64,000 nt of DNA from Glycine soja. Taxonomy: Eukaryota > Streptophyta > Magnoliopsida > Fabales > Fabaceae. The notes below the pieces were generated by a model. It was not told where the DNA came from. It made no database searches and was given only the letters and a program-made list of their open reading frames with translations. Positions 24,415-35,491 of the stretch are shown here, one piece after another. The first letter of the stretch is position 1. Every line of letters starts with the position of its first letter. A program made the position numbers and the translations under genes. The DNA lies in NCBI RefSeq assembly GCF_004193775.1, contig NC_041009.1, forward strand, positions 44,013,534-44,077,533. Direction: 5' to 3'.

Positions 24415-24475
24415 TAGCTCTGAGGGATTTGGCTTTCGAATTAATCCATGGTCTCTACTCTCAAGTTGCAATATG

Positions 24476-24930
24476 CTCCCTCCAAACTTGAATCATTATC
24501 AGCATGTGTTGTGCTGAATCTTGTTGCAGAACCATAACTGAAAACAAACAATAGTGGCTTTGAGAGGGGTTGACTACTGGTTTGGCATGTAGAACTCTCT
24601 TCATATATGCTCTTGTGTCTTCTTTGTTTTTAATGGTACAAGATTACACAGCAGGTGATGTTGCTCTTTCGGTTTTTGGATTGTACCTTTAAAAGCCAAA
24701 AATGATATGGAAAAGGTAGCAAACCTTCTTGCTGAACAGTGTAATATGTAAGTTTTTCTACATTGATTTTAGCATCTATGAATCAGTCAAGCCAAACCAA
24801 AATGAAGCAGCAACAAGTCCAAATGATAGCATCAATCTATTTCACAGGCTTTTGTTTCCTGTAAGTTAATTAGGAATGAGTTATTTCGCCAGCAGTTAGG
24901 TATGAACTACATAAATTCAATTGATTCTGT
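24476..24930. repeat. U1 upstream module (copy 4)
   Basis: The flank directly upstream of the U1-3 promoter. It is repeated nearly unchanged at 30236-30690 and in diverged form at 19.3, 20.0 and 20.4 kb. Confidence 0.75.
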
Positions 24931-24934
24931 TGTT

Positions 24935-25205
24935 AAAATAACTGTTCCCTTGAACCGGGTGTTATGTGGGAATCATGTGCCCAATTTTTTAACTAAAATG
25001 TGATGCAAGGTTCTTGAATTGGATAGTGCAGGCTCCATTTTGATTTCATGCATAAAACTGGTATTTATTCTTGGGATTATTTCTACAATCTAGGAAGCTT
25101 ACTACAAAGTTTACCCTATTGAGGTATTACATTACATTGAAATACTGACAAAATATTGAATTAGTCAAGTTCCGCATTGAAGGAAATGATGCAGATTTCA
25201 GTTAA
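24935..25205 (+). pseudogene. DUF971 gene 3' relic (unit A)
   Basis: Aligns with exon 3, intron 3 and exon 4 of the DUF971 gene (36598-36940). The shared run includes ACTGGTATTTATTCTTGGGA, which encodes the TGIYSWDYF region. Part of exon 3 is deleted, the exon 4 frame is broken by indels, and exons 1-2 are absent. Cannot encode the protein. Confidence 0.88.
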
Positions 25206-26332
25206 TCACTTAAATCTATTTTGTTAGTTGTCAAACATAACAACACAGTGTGATAGCAACATTTGTTGAAGCTGAAGACTTTGTGTTGAATGAAATGTGA
25301 GTTTTGTGCATCAATACAATCAGCCTACATTTAGAGAAAAGAGTGAGGAAGAGATCATATAATTGTCTGCAAAGGCAGTTCTATAATATCTGCAGAGATC
25401 TTAATTTCATTTTAGATCAGGTTGTATTTTAATTTTTTCATAGTCTTCTTTTTTCACTATACAAGTTTATGTAAACTTGTTAAGCATATTCATTTAATAG
25501 CATTTGTGATCTATTACATTCCTTTTACTTAGTAGCAACTTGCAAGAGTTCTCTGAAAAATGTTATGCCACAAGGCCCAACCCTTACCATGCTAAAATTT
25601 TGAGGAAGTTAACTATAAAAGAGATTATGTTTCTTAAAATTAGTTATTCTAATTACACTAAATATTTAAAGAAGTTATTCTAGATACCCGAGATATCAAG
25701 TTTCTATAAAGATTTTGGATATCATTTTAATCTCTCGGTGTTTAAAATTAATAGAAATCAATATAGTCTCCTGCAAGGTACCCGCATTCAAACCTGAATC
25801 GTGTTGGAAATTTGTTGAACAACAATTACCATACACTAGGAAAGCTGCTTCAATATAGTCTTCTAATATATATTTGAACAATTTAATTTTTCAAGTGATG
25901 TAAAAATGAAGGCATCTTGTATATCTTTCAAGATTATTTATTTTACTGTTAATTTTAATTTAATTTTAGACAAATTATAATACTATCTATTAATAATATA
26001 CTGATTAGATAAAGAATTTTTATTTTGTCATCTAATCACAAACTGATGTATGGTAAGTTTGTTAATTTTTACACTAATTACATTAAAAATTATACTAATG
26101 TGATTTTTGATTGATTGGTAGTATAAAATTTGAAAGTATATAAAAATTAAACTCTTAGATATTTTGTATGTTTTATTTTATGCACCTTATTATTATATAA
26201 TTTGATAATTGAAATATGCTACTCAGAAATGATTTAATCTTCAAACGTTAACAGAACAAACGTCAGCTTCAATGCTCTTTGCCTTAGCTTAACATCAACA
26301 TTCCTCTAGCATCTTAGTCAAATAAAAAAAAA

Positions 26333-26793
26333 ATGGCCTCAACTTTGCCAAATATGAGGCTTTACTTCGACTTCCTCCAGCAGAACCATAAATTTCCCAA
26401 TGACAATTTGCTGCATTTGTCAACAAGGAACAGAACTTTCTGCAACAATGCAAAATCTATGGCTGGAGGTGAAGCAAGCTTGCAGAGGTCAAAGCACCAT
26501 CAGCAATTGCAACCAAAGATTAAAAGAGCCAGAAGCTTCACCATAAGGCAATTGAAGAGCAATGATTCACCATTTCTCTTTAGTCGTTCCTTCATCAGAC
26601 ATTAAATATAGTGACACTAACAAATGTTGACTTTCATTATACACTGATGTTGAAACAGTTTCTAGTAGCAAGGACTGTGCAACAAATGATCGACACAATG
26701 GAAAGGATTGTGGAGCATCCCTTGGTTTACAGTTACAATTCACCTTGCATAGTTGCAGGTGATGGTGAATACAGCAAGGCAAAGATTCCATAG
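26333..26793 (+). pseudogene. HSP20 gene relic (5' part only)
   Basis: Aligns with the HSP20 gene at 38808. The N-terminal region (MAS-LPN..., then NRTFC-N-K-MAGGE) and the start of exon 2 (VARTVQQMIDTMER) are recognisable. A stop codon replaces the Trp that follows KIP, and just beyond it the sequence switches to C2H2-gene material, so the alpha-crystallin domain is gone. Present only in unit A. Confidence 0.88.
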
Positions 26794-26799
26794 GCAATA

Positions 26800-27990
26800 A
26801 ATGAAGGCCACACCAATTCCTGGAAACCAAAGCAAGACAGGCACAAGCATAAACCAAAATAAAGTAAAACAAGGAAATAAATGAAAATAAGCATATCAAT
26901 TACTGACATGAAACAAACGATAGGGTTTATCATAAATGAGAGATGCACTATTTAATTTATTTATTTTCTCACCCTTAACTTAATAATAACAAGAAGGATC
27001 ACCAAAAGATGTGAAGTTACCTCTGAAATTCAAACTAAAATTGATGTTCTATTAAAAAATGTTTCCAATCAATGATAAAAACTCAATTACCTTTCAGCTT
27101 TTGAATCTATATGACCCTGTAACAAAGAAAAAATTGATGGTTTATTGTATAGTTTCATGAAAAGTTAGGAATAAAAAATGAACTAAAAAGAAGGTCTAAC
27201 TTGAGTGGAACACAAAACTAGGCTAAAACGTTAATAGTTGTTTTGTAATCCATTAAAAAAAATTAATCACCAATATATATTTAAAAAGGAGGTAGCTAGA
27301 TAAAAAGAATTAAAACACAGCATGAACTTACTCTTTTAGCTCAAGTGGAAAAAATAAAAAATTAAGCTTTTGATTGCTTCAGAAAATAAACCAAGTCCTT
27401 AAACTTTCACATTTCCATTCTATAATCCAATTTCAAGCAATTCAAATAACCTATGGGAACAAAATGAATCCTTCAGCAAATAAAAAGGAGGTAACTACAT
27501 AATAGAACTAAAACACGTCTATTAGCTCTCAATTCCCATTTCTCAAGTAAAAAAAATGCAATAACCTATTAATTAGTTCAGGCTATGAACCAAAAATCCT
27601 AGAGAGATTGATTTCTATTCAATGATAATCCAAACAACCCAGGATTAAATCCAATCAAGTTGTCACCATAAGAAAAATGGGAAATTCAATTATTTGGAAA
27701 ACAATGAAAAATTCAATGAAAGATAATTATTTTTTATAATTACGCAGTCATTGTGTAGAGCAGGTGAAGTTTAAGAAACCCTAGTGAGCTGTAGATCATA
27801 ACAGCGGAAACAATGCAAAACAGGACCAATGATGATACCAAAGCCATATCATCTTCATTCTTGCATATTCTTCTTGCTACCTTCCAGACAAACATGAACC
27901 AACCAGCTATGATTTAGACAATTTAAAGAATCAAGAACCATACAGATCACTTAAATGATTAATATATCAAGCTGGATACAGTTTGTAGTA
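26800..27990 (-). pseudogene. C2H2 membrane-protein gene 5' relic (unit A)
   Basis: On the minus strand this aligns with 42560-43740, the first exons and introns of the C2H2 gene. An exon 2 relic lies at about 27094-27120 and an exon 1 relic with an ATG-AAG-ATG start at about 27770-27860. The exon 1 frame now runs into a stop after about 20 codons, and exons 3-9 are missing. Confidence 0.82.
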
Positions 27991-28791
27991 GGAACCTCAT
28001 TTGAGACATGTTTTTAGAGTATAAACAACATTTGGGGAACAATGTTTAAATAGAAAGAATGGTATAAATAACAAAAAGAGACTTAATGAGCTTTACTGTG
28101 TGCCTTTTCTGGAGTTATCTATAACGGCAGACCAAATGTGACAAGTATAAGGTTTAATAACATCATAATGAAGACTTTCAATGTCAGTGTTAAGCAAATA
28201 AAATCTCGCTCAGATGTGCTTGAAGATTGTATAAGTTTGTGAAATAAGTAAATAGTTTATGCACTTTAAAGGATTTTTAGACTGCTATCCGTCACAATTT
28301 TTCATATATGATAAATTTGTTGACTTTTATCATGACTACCTTAAAAGTCATACTTACCATCATTTTTTATTGGTTGACAGTGTAAGAAAAATTATACTAA
28401 CAGTGCATAGAAACTAGCCTGTTGTTACCTAAAATCTATTAAACCATAAATAAGGATACCCAAACCAAAGAATATATATAAAAAGTAATATCTTGTCTAA
28501 AATCCATGAAAAATATTTTAGAAAAGAGATGACGCTTTTTAGAATGATCAATCATGTCTTCATAAGTGAAAATCTTGAGCACAAAACAGTGGAAATCTTG
28601 GAACATAAAAAATTGTGTTCTGAAATAAGTGAAAAGCTTAGATGAATGTGTCAGCATCAAGGCTTGTAATTTTGGTTAAAAAGATAAAAGAAAAAGAAGC
28701 CAGCAAAGGTCCCCCAACATCCTACATCCTCTCCTCCAGCACCATGAGAATTCTACGGTTTTCCCTTTCGGTTCGCCTCTTTTGAAAATTA

Positions 28792-28805
28792 TTGAACTAT
28801 CTTTG
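28792..28805 (-). terminator. U2-B 3' box
   Basis: Identical to the U2-A 3' box: CAAAGATAGTTCAA on the minus strand, immediately after the RNA. Confidence 0.85.
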
Positions 28806-29001
28806 GGTGGGATGTGCCAGGCCCTTGCAGTAGTGCAAAACAAGAGCGACACTTGAGAGCCTCAGTAGCAAGCTACCGTAATAGACCCTCCCCTCAAAAA
28901 ATAAATTTAATATCGTGTGAACCAATGGTTCACATATCAGATATTAAACTGATAAGAACAGATACTACACTTGATCTTAGCCAAAAGGCCGAGAAAGGTA
29001 T
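28805..29001 (-). ncRNA. U2 snRNA (U2-B)
   Basis: Full-length U2 RNA, identical to U2-A except for one base in stem IIb, where this copy has a fully Watson-Crick stem. The branch-pairing GUAGUA, Sm site and 3' hairpins are intact, and promoter and 3' box are conserved. It arose with the unit A/B duplication and looks functional. Confidence 0.97.
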
Positions 29002-29025
29002 GCTTTGTACAATGTAAGTATTCAA

Positions 29026-29077
29026 ATTTTATACTGGGAGCTTCAGCTGCCTGACAAAGTCCTGACAAATGTGGGAC
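29026..29077 (-). promoter_or_regulatory. U2-B promoter (TATA + variant USE)
   Basis: Same arrangement as U2-A: TATAAAAT (29026-29033) and GTCCCACATTT (29067-29077), minus strand. Confidence 0.85.
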
Positions 29078-29938
29078 TAATTCATCCCAACATCCTAGCC
29101 AAGAGCAACATGGTTAAAAATTTAGATCAGCAACATAAAAGTTCAAACCTGAGACTAATAAAAGTTCAAACACATTATAATCTTCCCGTTGATATTTTAC
29201 TTGGATATGTTACTATTACGTACTATGTTGATTCTTCTGACTTTGCTAATCATCATGGATTATTAGAACTGATAGGACTGATTCCTGCATGGAAGAGGGT
29301 TATTTAAAATTCTACTAATAGAAGAACAAGATCTCTTGTATGTATTTCTTAGTGTTCAGATATGAATTTTTACACAGGTTGTGAATTAAAATTCATGCTA
29401 GTTATTTCTGAAAAATGTCAGCCCGGCACCTGAGACCATCTTGTTGCTAAATAACACTAAGGTTGACGAAAGAAAAGACAATGAAAACAACACAATTTTC
29501 TCAGTTTTCATTGCCTATTAGAAGGAAGAAAAAAAAAGAGTTTTCATAAGTTATGGATATATATTGACCCTCGGGCATGGGTCCATAGAAAAATTTAAAA
29601 CTGGTGTCAACTTCATGAGAGTTTTGCTGATGTTTTATTAAATAATGCACACATTTCATTTAAATTAATTTATATTGGCTGACATTTTTTATTTATTCAA
29701 TCTCCTTCCTCTTAGTATTTTGACCTATCATTATGACTAATTTGTTTATATTTGATTGGTTTCTTTAAATTACTACAATCTTCTTTCAAATAGGAGAAAG
29801 AAAAACTAACAAATAGCACACCAAATTAGTGTAAGAGTAGCTTTTCCTGTAGCCTAGCTCCACTTTACCAGAAGGAATCAAATTAAGGAAGTTTCAGAAA
29901 TCTAAATATGATAACAAAACTTGTAAGTTGCATTGATA

Positions 29939-30097
29939 GGGAGCCGCGCGAACGCAGGCTCCCACTACCACAAATTATGACGTAGGCTCTGCCACTTGGG
30001 CAGACCTTAGGAAAGCACCCCTCCGAGGTGCAATGGAAGTCACTTTCCTAGGCCATAGACCTTCTTGATCATCCATTGACCCCGCCCAGGTAAGTAT
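29939..30097 (-). ncRNA. U1 snRNA (U1-4)
   Basis: Complete U1 RNA of 159 nt with the normal AUACUUACCUG arm, U1A loop AUUGCAC, Sm site and UUCG-capped terminal hairpin. It differs from U1-3 at five positions, two of them in the 3' side of the stem II loop. One change turns a G-U pair of stem II into A-U. TATA and USE are intact. It looks functional. Confidence 0.96.
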
Positions 30098-30120
30098 GTT
30101 ATTCAATGCCATACACTTCA

Positions 30121-30172
30121 CTTTTATAACTCATTCGTCAGACCACTTTGACTCATATTTTCGATGTGGGGC
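30121..30172 (-). promoter_or_regulatory. U1-4 promoter (TATA + USE)
   Basis: TTATAAAAG (30121-30129) and GCCCCACATCG (30162-30172) on the minus strand, spaced as in U1-3. Confidence 0.9.
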
Positions 30173-30235
30173 TAGCTCTGAGGGATTTGGCTTTCTAATT
30201 AATCCATGGTCTCTACTCTCAAGTTGCAATATGCT

Positions 30236-30690
30236 CCTTCCAAACTTGAGTCATTATCAACATGTGTTGTGCTGAATCTTGTTGCAGAACCATAACTGAA
30301 AACAAACAATGCTGGCTTGAGAGGGGTTGACTACTGGTTTGGCATGTAGAACTCTCTTCATATATGCTCTTGTGTCTTCTTTGTTTTTAATGGTTCAAGA
30401 TTACACAGCAGGTGATGTTGTTCTTTCAGTTTTTGGATTGTACCTTTAAAAGCCAAAAATGCTATGAAAAAGGTAGCAAACCTTCTTGCTGAACAGTGTA
30501 ATATGTAAGTTTTTCTACATTGATTTTAGCATCTATGAATCAGTCAAGCCAAACCAAAATGAAGCAGCAACAAGTCCAAATGATAGCATCAATCTATTTC
30601 ACAGGCTTTTGTTTCCTGTGTAAGTTAATTAGGAATGAGTTATTTCGCCAGCAGTTAGGTATGAACTACATGAATTCAATTGATTCTCTT
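30236..30690. repeat. U1 upstream module (copy 5)
   Basis: Near-identical to the U1-3 flank (24476-24930), as expected from the unit duplication. An open frame across it is not supported as a gene. Confidence 0.75.
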
Positions 30691-30694
30691 GTTA

Positions 30695-30965
30695 AAATAA
30701 CTGTTCCCTTGAACCGGGTGTTATGTGGGAATCATGTGTCCAATTTCTTAACTACAATGTGATGCAAGGTTCTTGAATTGGACAGTGCAGGGTCCATTTT
30801 GATTTCATGCATAAAGCTGGTATTTATTCTTGGGATTATTTCTACCATCTAGGAAGCTTACTACAAAGTTTACCCTATTGAGAAATTACATTACATTAAA
30901 ATACTGACAAAATATTGAATTAGTCAGGTTCCGCATTGAAGGAAATGATGCAGATTTCAGTTAAT
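30695..30965 (+). pseudogene. DUF971 gene 3' relic (unit B)
   Basis: Second copy of the DUF971 exon 3-4 relic, with the same exon 3 deletion and a broken exon 4 frame as in unit A. The shared lesions show that the gene was already dead before the A/B duplication. Confidence 0.88.
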
Positions 30966-31142
30966 CACTTAAATCTATTTTGTTAGTTGTCAAACATAAC
31001 ACACAGTGTGATAGCAACATTTGTTGAAGCTGAAGCCTTCGTGTTGAATGAAATGTGAGTTTTGTGCATCAATACAATTAGCCTACATTGAGAGAAAATA
31101 GTGAGGAAGAGATCATATAATTGTCTGCAAAGGCAGTTCTGT

Positions 31143-32000
31143 AGGAATAAAAAATGAACAAAAAAGAAGGCCTAACTTTAGTGGAACACAAAACTAAGCT
31201 AAAACGTTAACAGTTGTTTTGTAATCCATTAAAAAAAATGAATCACCATTATATATTTAAAAAGGAAGTAGCTAGATAAAAAAAATTAAAACACAGCATG
31301 AACTTACTCTTGTAGCTCAAGTGGAAAAAATAAAAAATTAAGCTTTTGATTGCTTCAGAAAATAAACCAAGTCCTTAAGCTTTCACATTTCCATTCTATA
31401 AACCAATTTCAAGCAATTCAAATAACCTATGTGAACAAAATGAATCCTTCGGCAAATAAAAAGGAGGTAACTACATAATAGAACTAAAACACGTCTATTA
31501 GCTCTCAATTCCCATTTCTCAAGTAAAAAAAAATGCAATAACCTATTAATTAGTTCAGGCTATGAACCAAAAATCCTTGAGAGAGATTGATTTCCATTCT
31601 ATGATAATCCAAACAACCCAGGATTAAATCCAATCAAGTTGTCACCATAAGAAAAATGGGAAATTCAATTATTTGGAAAACAATGAAAAATTCAATGAAA
31701 GATAATTATTTTTTATAATTACGCAGTCATTGTGTAGAGCAGGTGAAGTTTAAGAAACCCTAGTGAGCTGTAGATCAAAACAGAGGAAACAACGCAAAAC
31801 AGGACCAATGATGATACCAAAGCCATATCATCTTCATTCTTGCAGATTCTTCTTGCTACCTTCCAGACAAACATGAACCAACCAGTTGTGATTTAGACAA
31901 TTTAAAGAATCAAGAACCATACAGATCACTTAAATGATTAATATATCAAGCTGGATACAGTTTGTAGTATGAACCTCATTTGAGACATGTTTTTAGAGTA
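31143..32000 (-). pseudogene. C2H2 membrane-protein gene relic (unit B)
   Basis: Aligns with 27167-28000 of unit A and hence with intron 1 and exon 1 of the C2H2 gene. The exon 2 relic was lost in the 1.8-kb deletion. Non-coding. Confidence 0.8.
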
Positions 32001-32410
32001 TAAACAACATTAGGGGAACCATGTTCAAATAGAAAGAATGATATAAATAACAAAATAGACTTAATGAGCTTTACTGTGTGCCTTTTCTGGAGCTATCGAT
32101 AAGGCCAGACCAAATGTGACAAGTATAAGGTTTAATAACATCATACTGAAGACTTTCAATGTCAGTGTTAAGCAAATAAAATCTCGCTCGGATGTGCTTG
32201 AAGATTGTATAAGTTTGTCAAAGAAGTAAATAGTTTATGCACTGACAGTTTAAAGGATTTTTAGACTCCTGTCACAATTTTTCATATATGATAAATTTGT
32301 TGACTTTTATAATAATCATCATTTTGTTGACTTTTATAATAATCATCATTTTTAATTGGTTGACGGTGTAAGAAAAATTATACTAACAGTGCATAGAAAC
32401 TAGCCTGTTG

Positions 32411-32644
32411 TCAAATATGCCGTGGACATTCTTTTGGCTCCTTTGGTACCTTTTGAAGAAGGTCTGGAGTAGATGCTAAAGGGAAGGAACATTTTTTTGG
32501 GTTTCTTTTGCAAAAATTAGGTGATAAAAGAATCTCAAATATTTGCTCATAGATTGGTGGGATGGGTAGTCCGTTTAACCCAATAGCCTGAGCAAACAAC
32601 TTTAATGTGTATGGCAAAAAATCAGTAGCATTGCCAGCCAGCAT
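32411..32644 (-). pseudogene. unrecognised coding-like fragment
   Basis: Open frame on the minus strand of 77 codons with a plausible protein-like composition (Pro/Leu-rich, with an LPIPPIYEQIFEILL stretch). The frame upstream appears to continue in broken form towards 32720. I do not recognise the family. It begins exactly where the duplicated unit B ends and lies between it and the PPR pseudogene. It may be an exon relic of an unknown gene or a chance frame. Confidence 0.3.
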
Positions 32645-32742
32645 TATCCCAAACCTTAGTTCCAGTCCAGAACATTGTGAAAATTTGGTGCAGCTTCCTG
32701 AAGCATAGGATAGTCACTCACTTTAATAGCCCGTACAATTTG

Positions 32743-33880
32743 CTACCAAAAATCCATGCAGGAACAAGCTCCATGCTTAAAGTGATGAAAGCGATGACGA
32801 TCCCTTACCACAATTTCACGATCAAATGCTTTGGAGATTAACTTTACAACAGTGTGGCAATCATTACATATGCGCAAATTCTTCGTAACTCTGATTGGAG
32901 TTGGCAGAGAAATAGTGATAAGTCCAAAGGCAACTGCAAGTTTCTCACTGTGCCTGAAAAGTGCAGTTTCCTTCTCTTCTTCATCTATGTCTAGTGAAAC
33001 CTCACTTGTAGTTAGTACATAGCTCTCAATCTTTAATTTTGCAGCCACTACATCTAACATGTGCTTAATATCATTTATTTCTTGGTGTGTCTTATCTCCA
33101 GCCAAGAATTCATGAACTGACCCATTTGCTTCAATCATGCTACAACCAGGTGTCTTTACCACCCGATGTTGTGCCATAACTCCCCTCTAATTTCAAGAAC
33201 ATTGCCCCAATGTCCTTTTGAAGTACACATGTTTGACAACAATACATGAAAACCATCATGGCCAGGCTGAAGCTGAATGAGTTTCCTTCCCAACATCTCC
33301 CCCATTTCATTGTCATGGTGGTTTCTACAAGCCCCGAGCAAAGCACCCCAAGTGGCAACATCAGGTGCCATTGGCATACTCTTAATCAGTTCCTCTGCTT
33401 CTTTAAGCAAACCTGCACATCCTAAAAGATCAACCATGCATCCATAATGCTTAATATTAGCCTCTATTTTGTGTTTGTGGATCATGGGATTAAAGTAGTG
33501 ACGCAAACATGTTAAGTGACTGTTCTACCAAACCATTCATTGCCAACCCAAGAATGACAGCAATATTCCAGGTAGAAACTCCCTTTTTCCTCCAATGCAT
33601 TTTCCACACACCCAAATTTCGTATACATATCTATAATTGTCGTGCTCAGAATAACATTAATCTGTAACTTATTTCTACTTATGTAAGCATGAATCTATTT
33701 TCCCAAGTCCAAAGAAGCCAGATGGGTGCAAGACGAGATGACACTCACTAAAGCAGTCTCGTCTGGTCTAACTCTTTGAAGCTGCATTTCTTGGAACAAT
33801 GCCAAAGCCTCCAAGAAACATTCATGTTGAGCATAACCCGATATCATAGCACTCCAAGACACAACATCCTTCTCCGACAT
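32743..33880 (-). pseudogene. PLS-class PPR-DYW protein pseudogene
   Basis: From the 3' end upward (minus strand): a DYW deaminase-like domain with HSEKLA, CNDCH and a terminal CSCMDFW; before it an E/E+ region with the GCMVDLLG and PDVATWGALLGAC motifs; and at the 5' end PPR repeats with KDVVSWSAMISGYAQH and DETALVSVISSC. Such proteins act in organellar RNA editing. The frame is broken between the E region and the DYW part (near 33180), again around 33500-33520, and after LASLDLGK (33695). There is no N-terminal targeting region or upstream PPR array. 5'-truncated and frameshifted, so non-functional. Confidence 0.88.
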
Positions 33881-33999
33881 GGTTAGTGTCGTGCTTCATG
33901 CTTAGTCATATATCTACCGTTGCTGCATAAGTGCATGTTATGAAACTAAGGTTATTTGTCATCCTAAATTTATACATCTTCTAAAGTTAAGATTGATGT

Positions 34000-35284
34000 G
34001 CGAACTGCGAAGGATGGCAAATAAGTCAATAACCTTCATTTTTTAACTTGTTTTGGTATTATGGTTAGTAGGAACTGGGAAAGAAAATACAGAGAAAAGG
34101 AAATTTCAAGGAGAGATTTGTTTTTTTAGAAAATTATACTCATTCTTTCACTCCATTTTTTTCTCTATCACTTGTTACATTCATTACTGTTTCTCTCTAC
34201 TTTTTTTACTAGACATGTTATTAAAGTAACATTGCTTTTTCCAAACATTAAAGTAGCAATATTATAATAAAAAAAAAAGAAGTAACAAAATTAAATAAAA
34301 ACACATAATAAAATTAATGAATAAGTTTTGGTATGGTAATTTTTTTACAATTTCAACTAAATAGAAATGTACAATTCAATAATTTTTAATTTTTAAGATA
34401 ATTATTATAAATCTCTAAAAAAGATAATTACTAAGTAAAATTATTTTATATTATATAGATTATGATCGAAAGATAACATAAAACTAATTGTATCAGTTGA
34501 TTGCATAAATTTAAAATTGGATTGGCTCTATTCAGTCAAGATGATGGGTTGATGAGTTACTAATTGAACTGCATGAATCGGTATGAGCAACATAAAATAT
34601 AAATATATGTATTAATTATACTATAAGGTTAATAATTAATCATAATAATTTGGTGGTAACTTGATTGACTAAATAAATTTTTGGTTTAATTTTTTAATGT
34701 ACCATATTTTTTTGTATTTTTTTTAAAATAATTAATTTCAATTCAATTAATCTAATCAAACCAATTCACTAGTTCAACCGGATCAAGTTATCGGTTTAAC
34801 CATAAAATAAGTCAGATCACATCAAATTAATTAATTATACCATTTTGATAAATAATTAGACTAACCAAATCGATCCAATTTTAAATGTATGATTGATTAA
34901 GGAGAGCACTTAAATTATTATAAAATTGTGGTAGCTGTTATTTTAATAAATTCTAGTAATTTTCTTTAATTCCTAATTGCATGGCCTATATTTTTTGCTT
35001 AAAAAAAAGCTTTATTTTTTTTTAATAAAAAGGTAATAATGCTACCAGCGTGTCAATTAGTATGACAATCACGACTCACCAGAGTACCAACGAAGACAAA
35101 TTAAACAAATTGTATTTATTTGATAGTTTTTAATTAAGTTTTTCAACTAGTATTTATTTTTCATTATATATTTTTTATATTCTTCTATATTTTTATATGA
35201 ACTAAATTAATAGTATAAATATGTTTTATATTATCATTTAATTATAAATGATTTTAATATATACTAAAATTCTGAGTTTTATAA

Positions 35285-35287
<3 letters not shown>
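34000..35287. other. intergenic, AT-rich
   Basis: No gene or RNA signal seen. Long A/T-rich stretches upstream of the DUF971 gene. Confidence 0.55.

Positions 35288-35288
<1 letters not shown>

Positions 35289-35340
<52 letters not shown>
35289..35340. repeat. (TA)n microsatellite, 52 bp
   Basis: Uninterrupted TA run about 150 bases before the DUF971 start codon. Confidence 0.95.
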
Positions 35341-35345
<5 letters not shown>

Positions 35346-35491
35346 AGTAATTTCTAATAAACTATACTTTACCACTCCGGTTGTATTGTACTGTGGGTGG
35401 CTCTTGAATCGGAGCAAGCGGTTGTATTCTTGTTTTCCTTTCATCTCTAGTTATGCTGATAATACAAAACACAAACTCACTTTCGAGAACT

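Larger units (their letters stand above)
21879..28423 (+). repeat. tandem segmental duplication, unit A
   Basis: Direct copy of the unit that follows it at once; both begin GTTACCTAAAATCTATTAAA. Unit A holds, in order: U2-A, U1-3, a DUF971 3' relic, an HSP20 relic and a C2H2-gene 5' relic. It ends with TAGCCTGTTG, which also ends unit B. Unit A is about 2.5 kb longer than B because B lacks about 0.7 kb (around 23.1-23.8 kb) and about 1.8 kb (25384-27166). Confidence 0.9.
28424..32410 (+). repeat. tandem segmental duplication, unit B
   Basis: Second copy of the 21879-28423 unit, shortened by two deletions. It retains U2-B, U1-4, the DUF971 relic and part of the C2H2-gene relic, and has lost the HSP20 relic. 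The A/B junction reads TAGCCTGTTG then TTACCTAAAA, a clean head-to-tail join. Confidence 0.9.

Noticed and set aside
24217..24471. 84-codon minus-strand open frame
   Set aside because: It covers the U1-3 RNA and its promoter; a chance frame.
30520..30762. 80-codon plus-strand open frame
   Set aside because: It spans the U1 upstream module and the DUF971 relic; the equivalent frame in unit A is not preserved and there is no protein-like feature.
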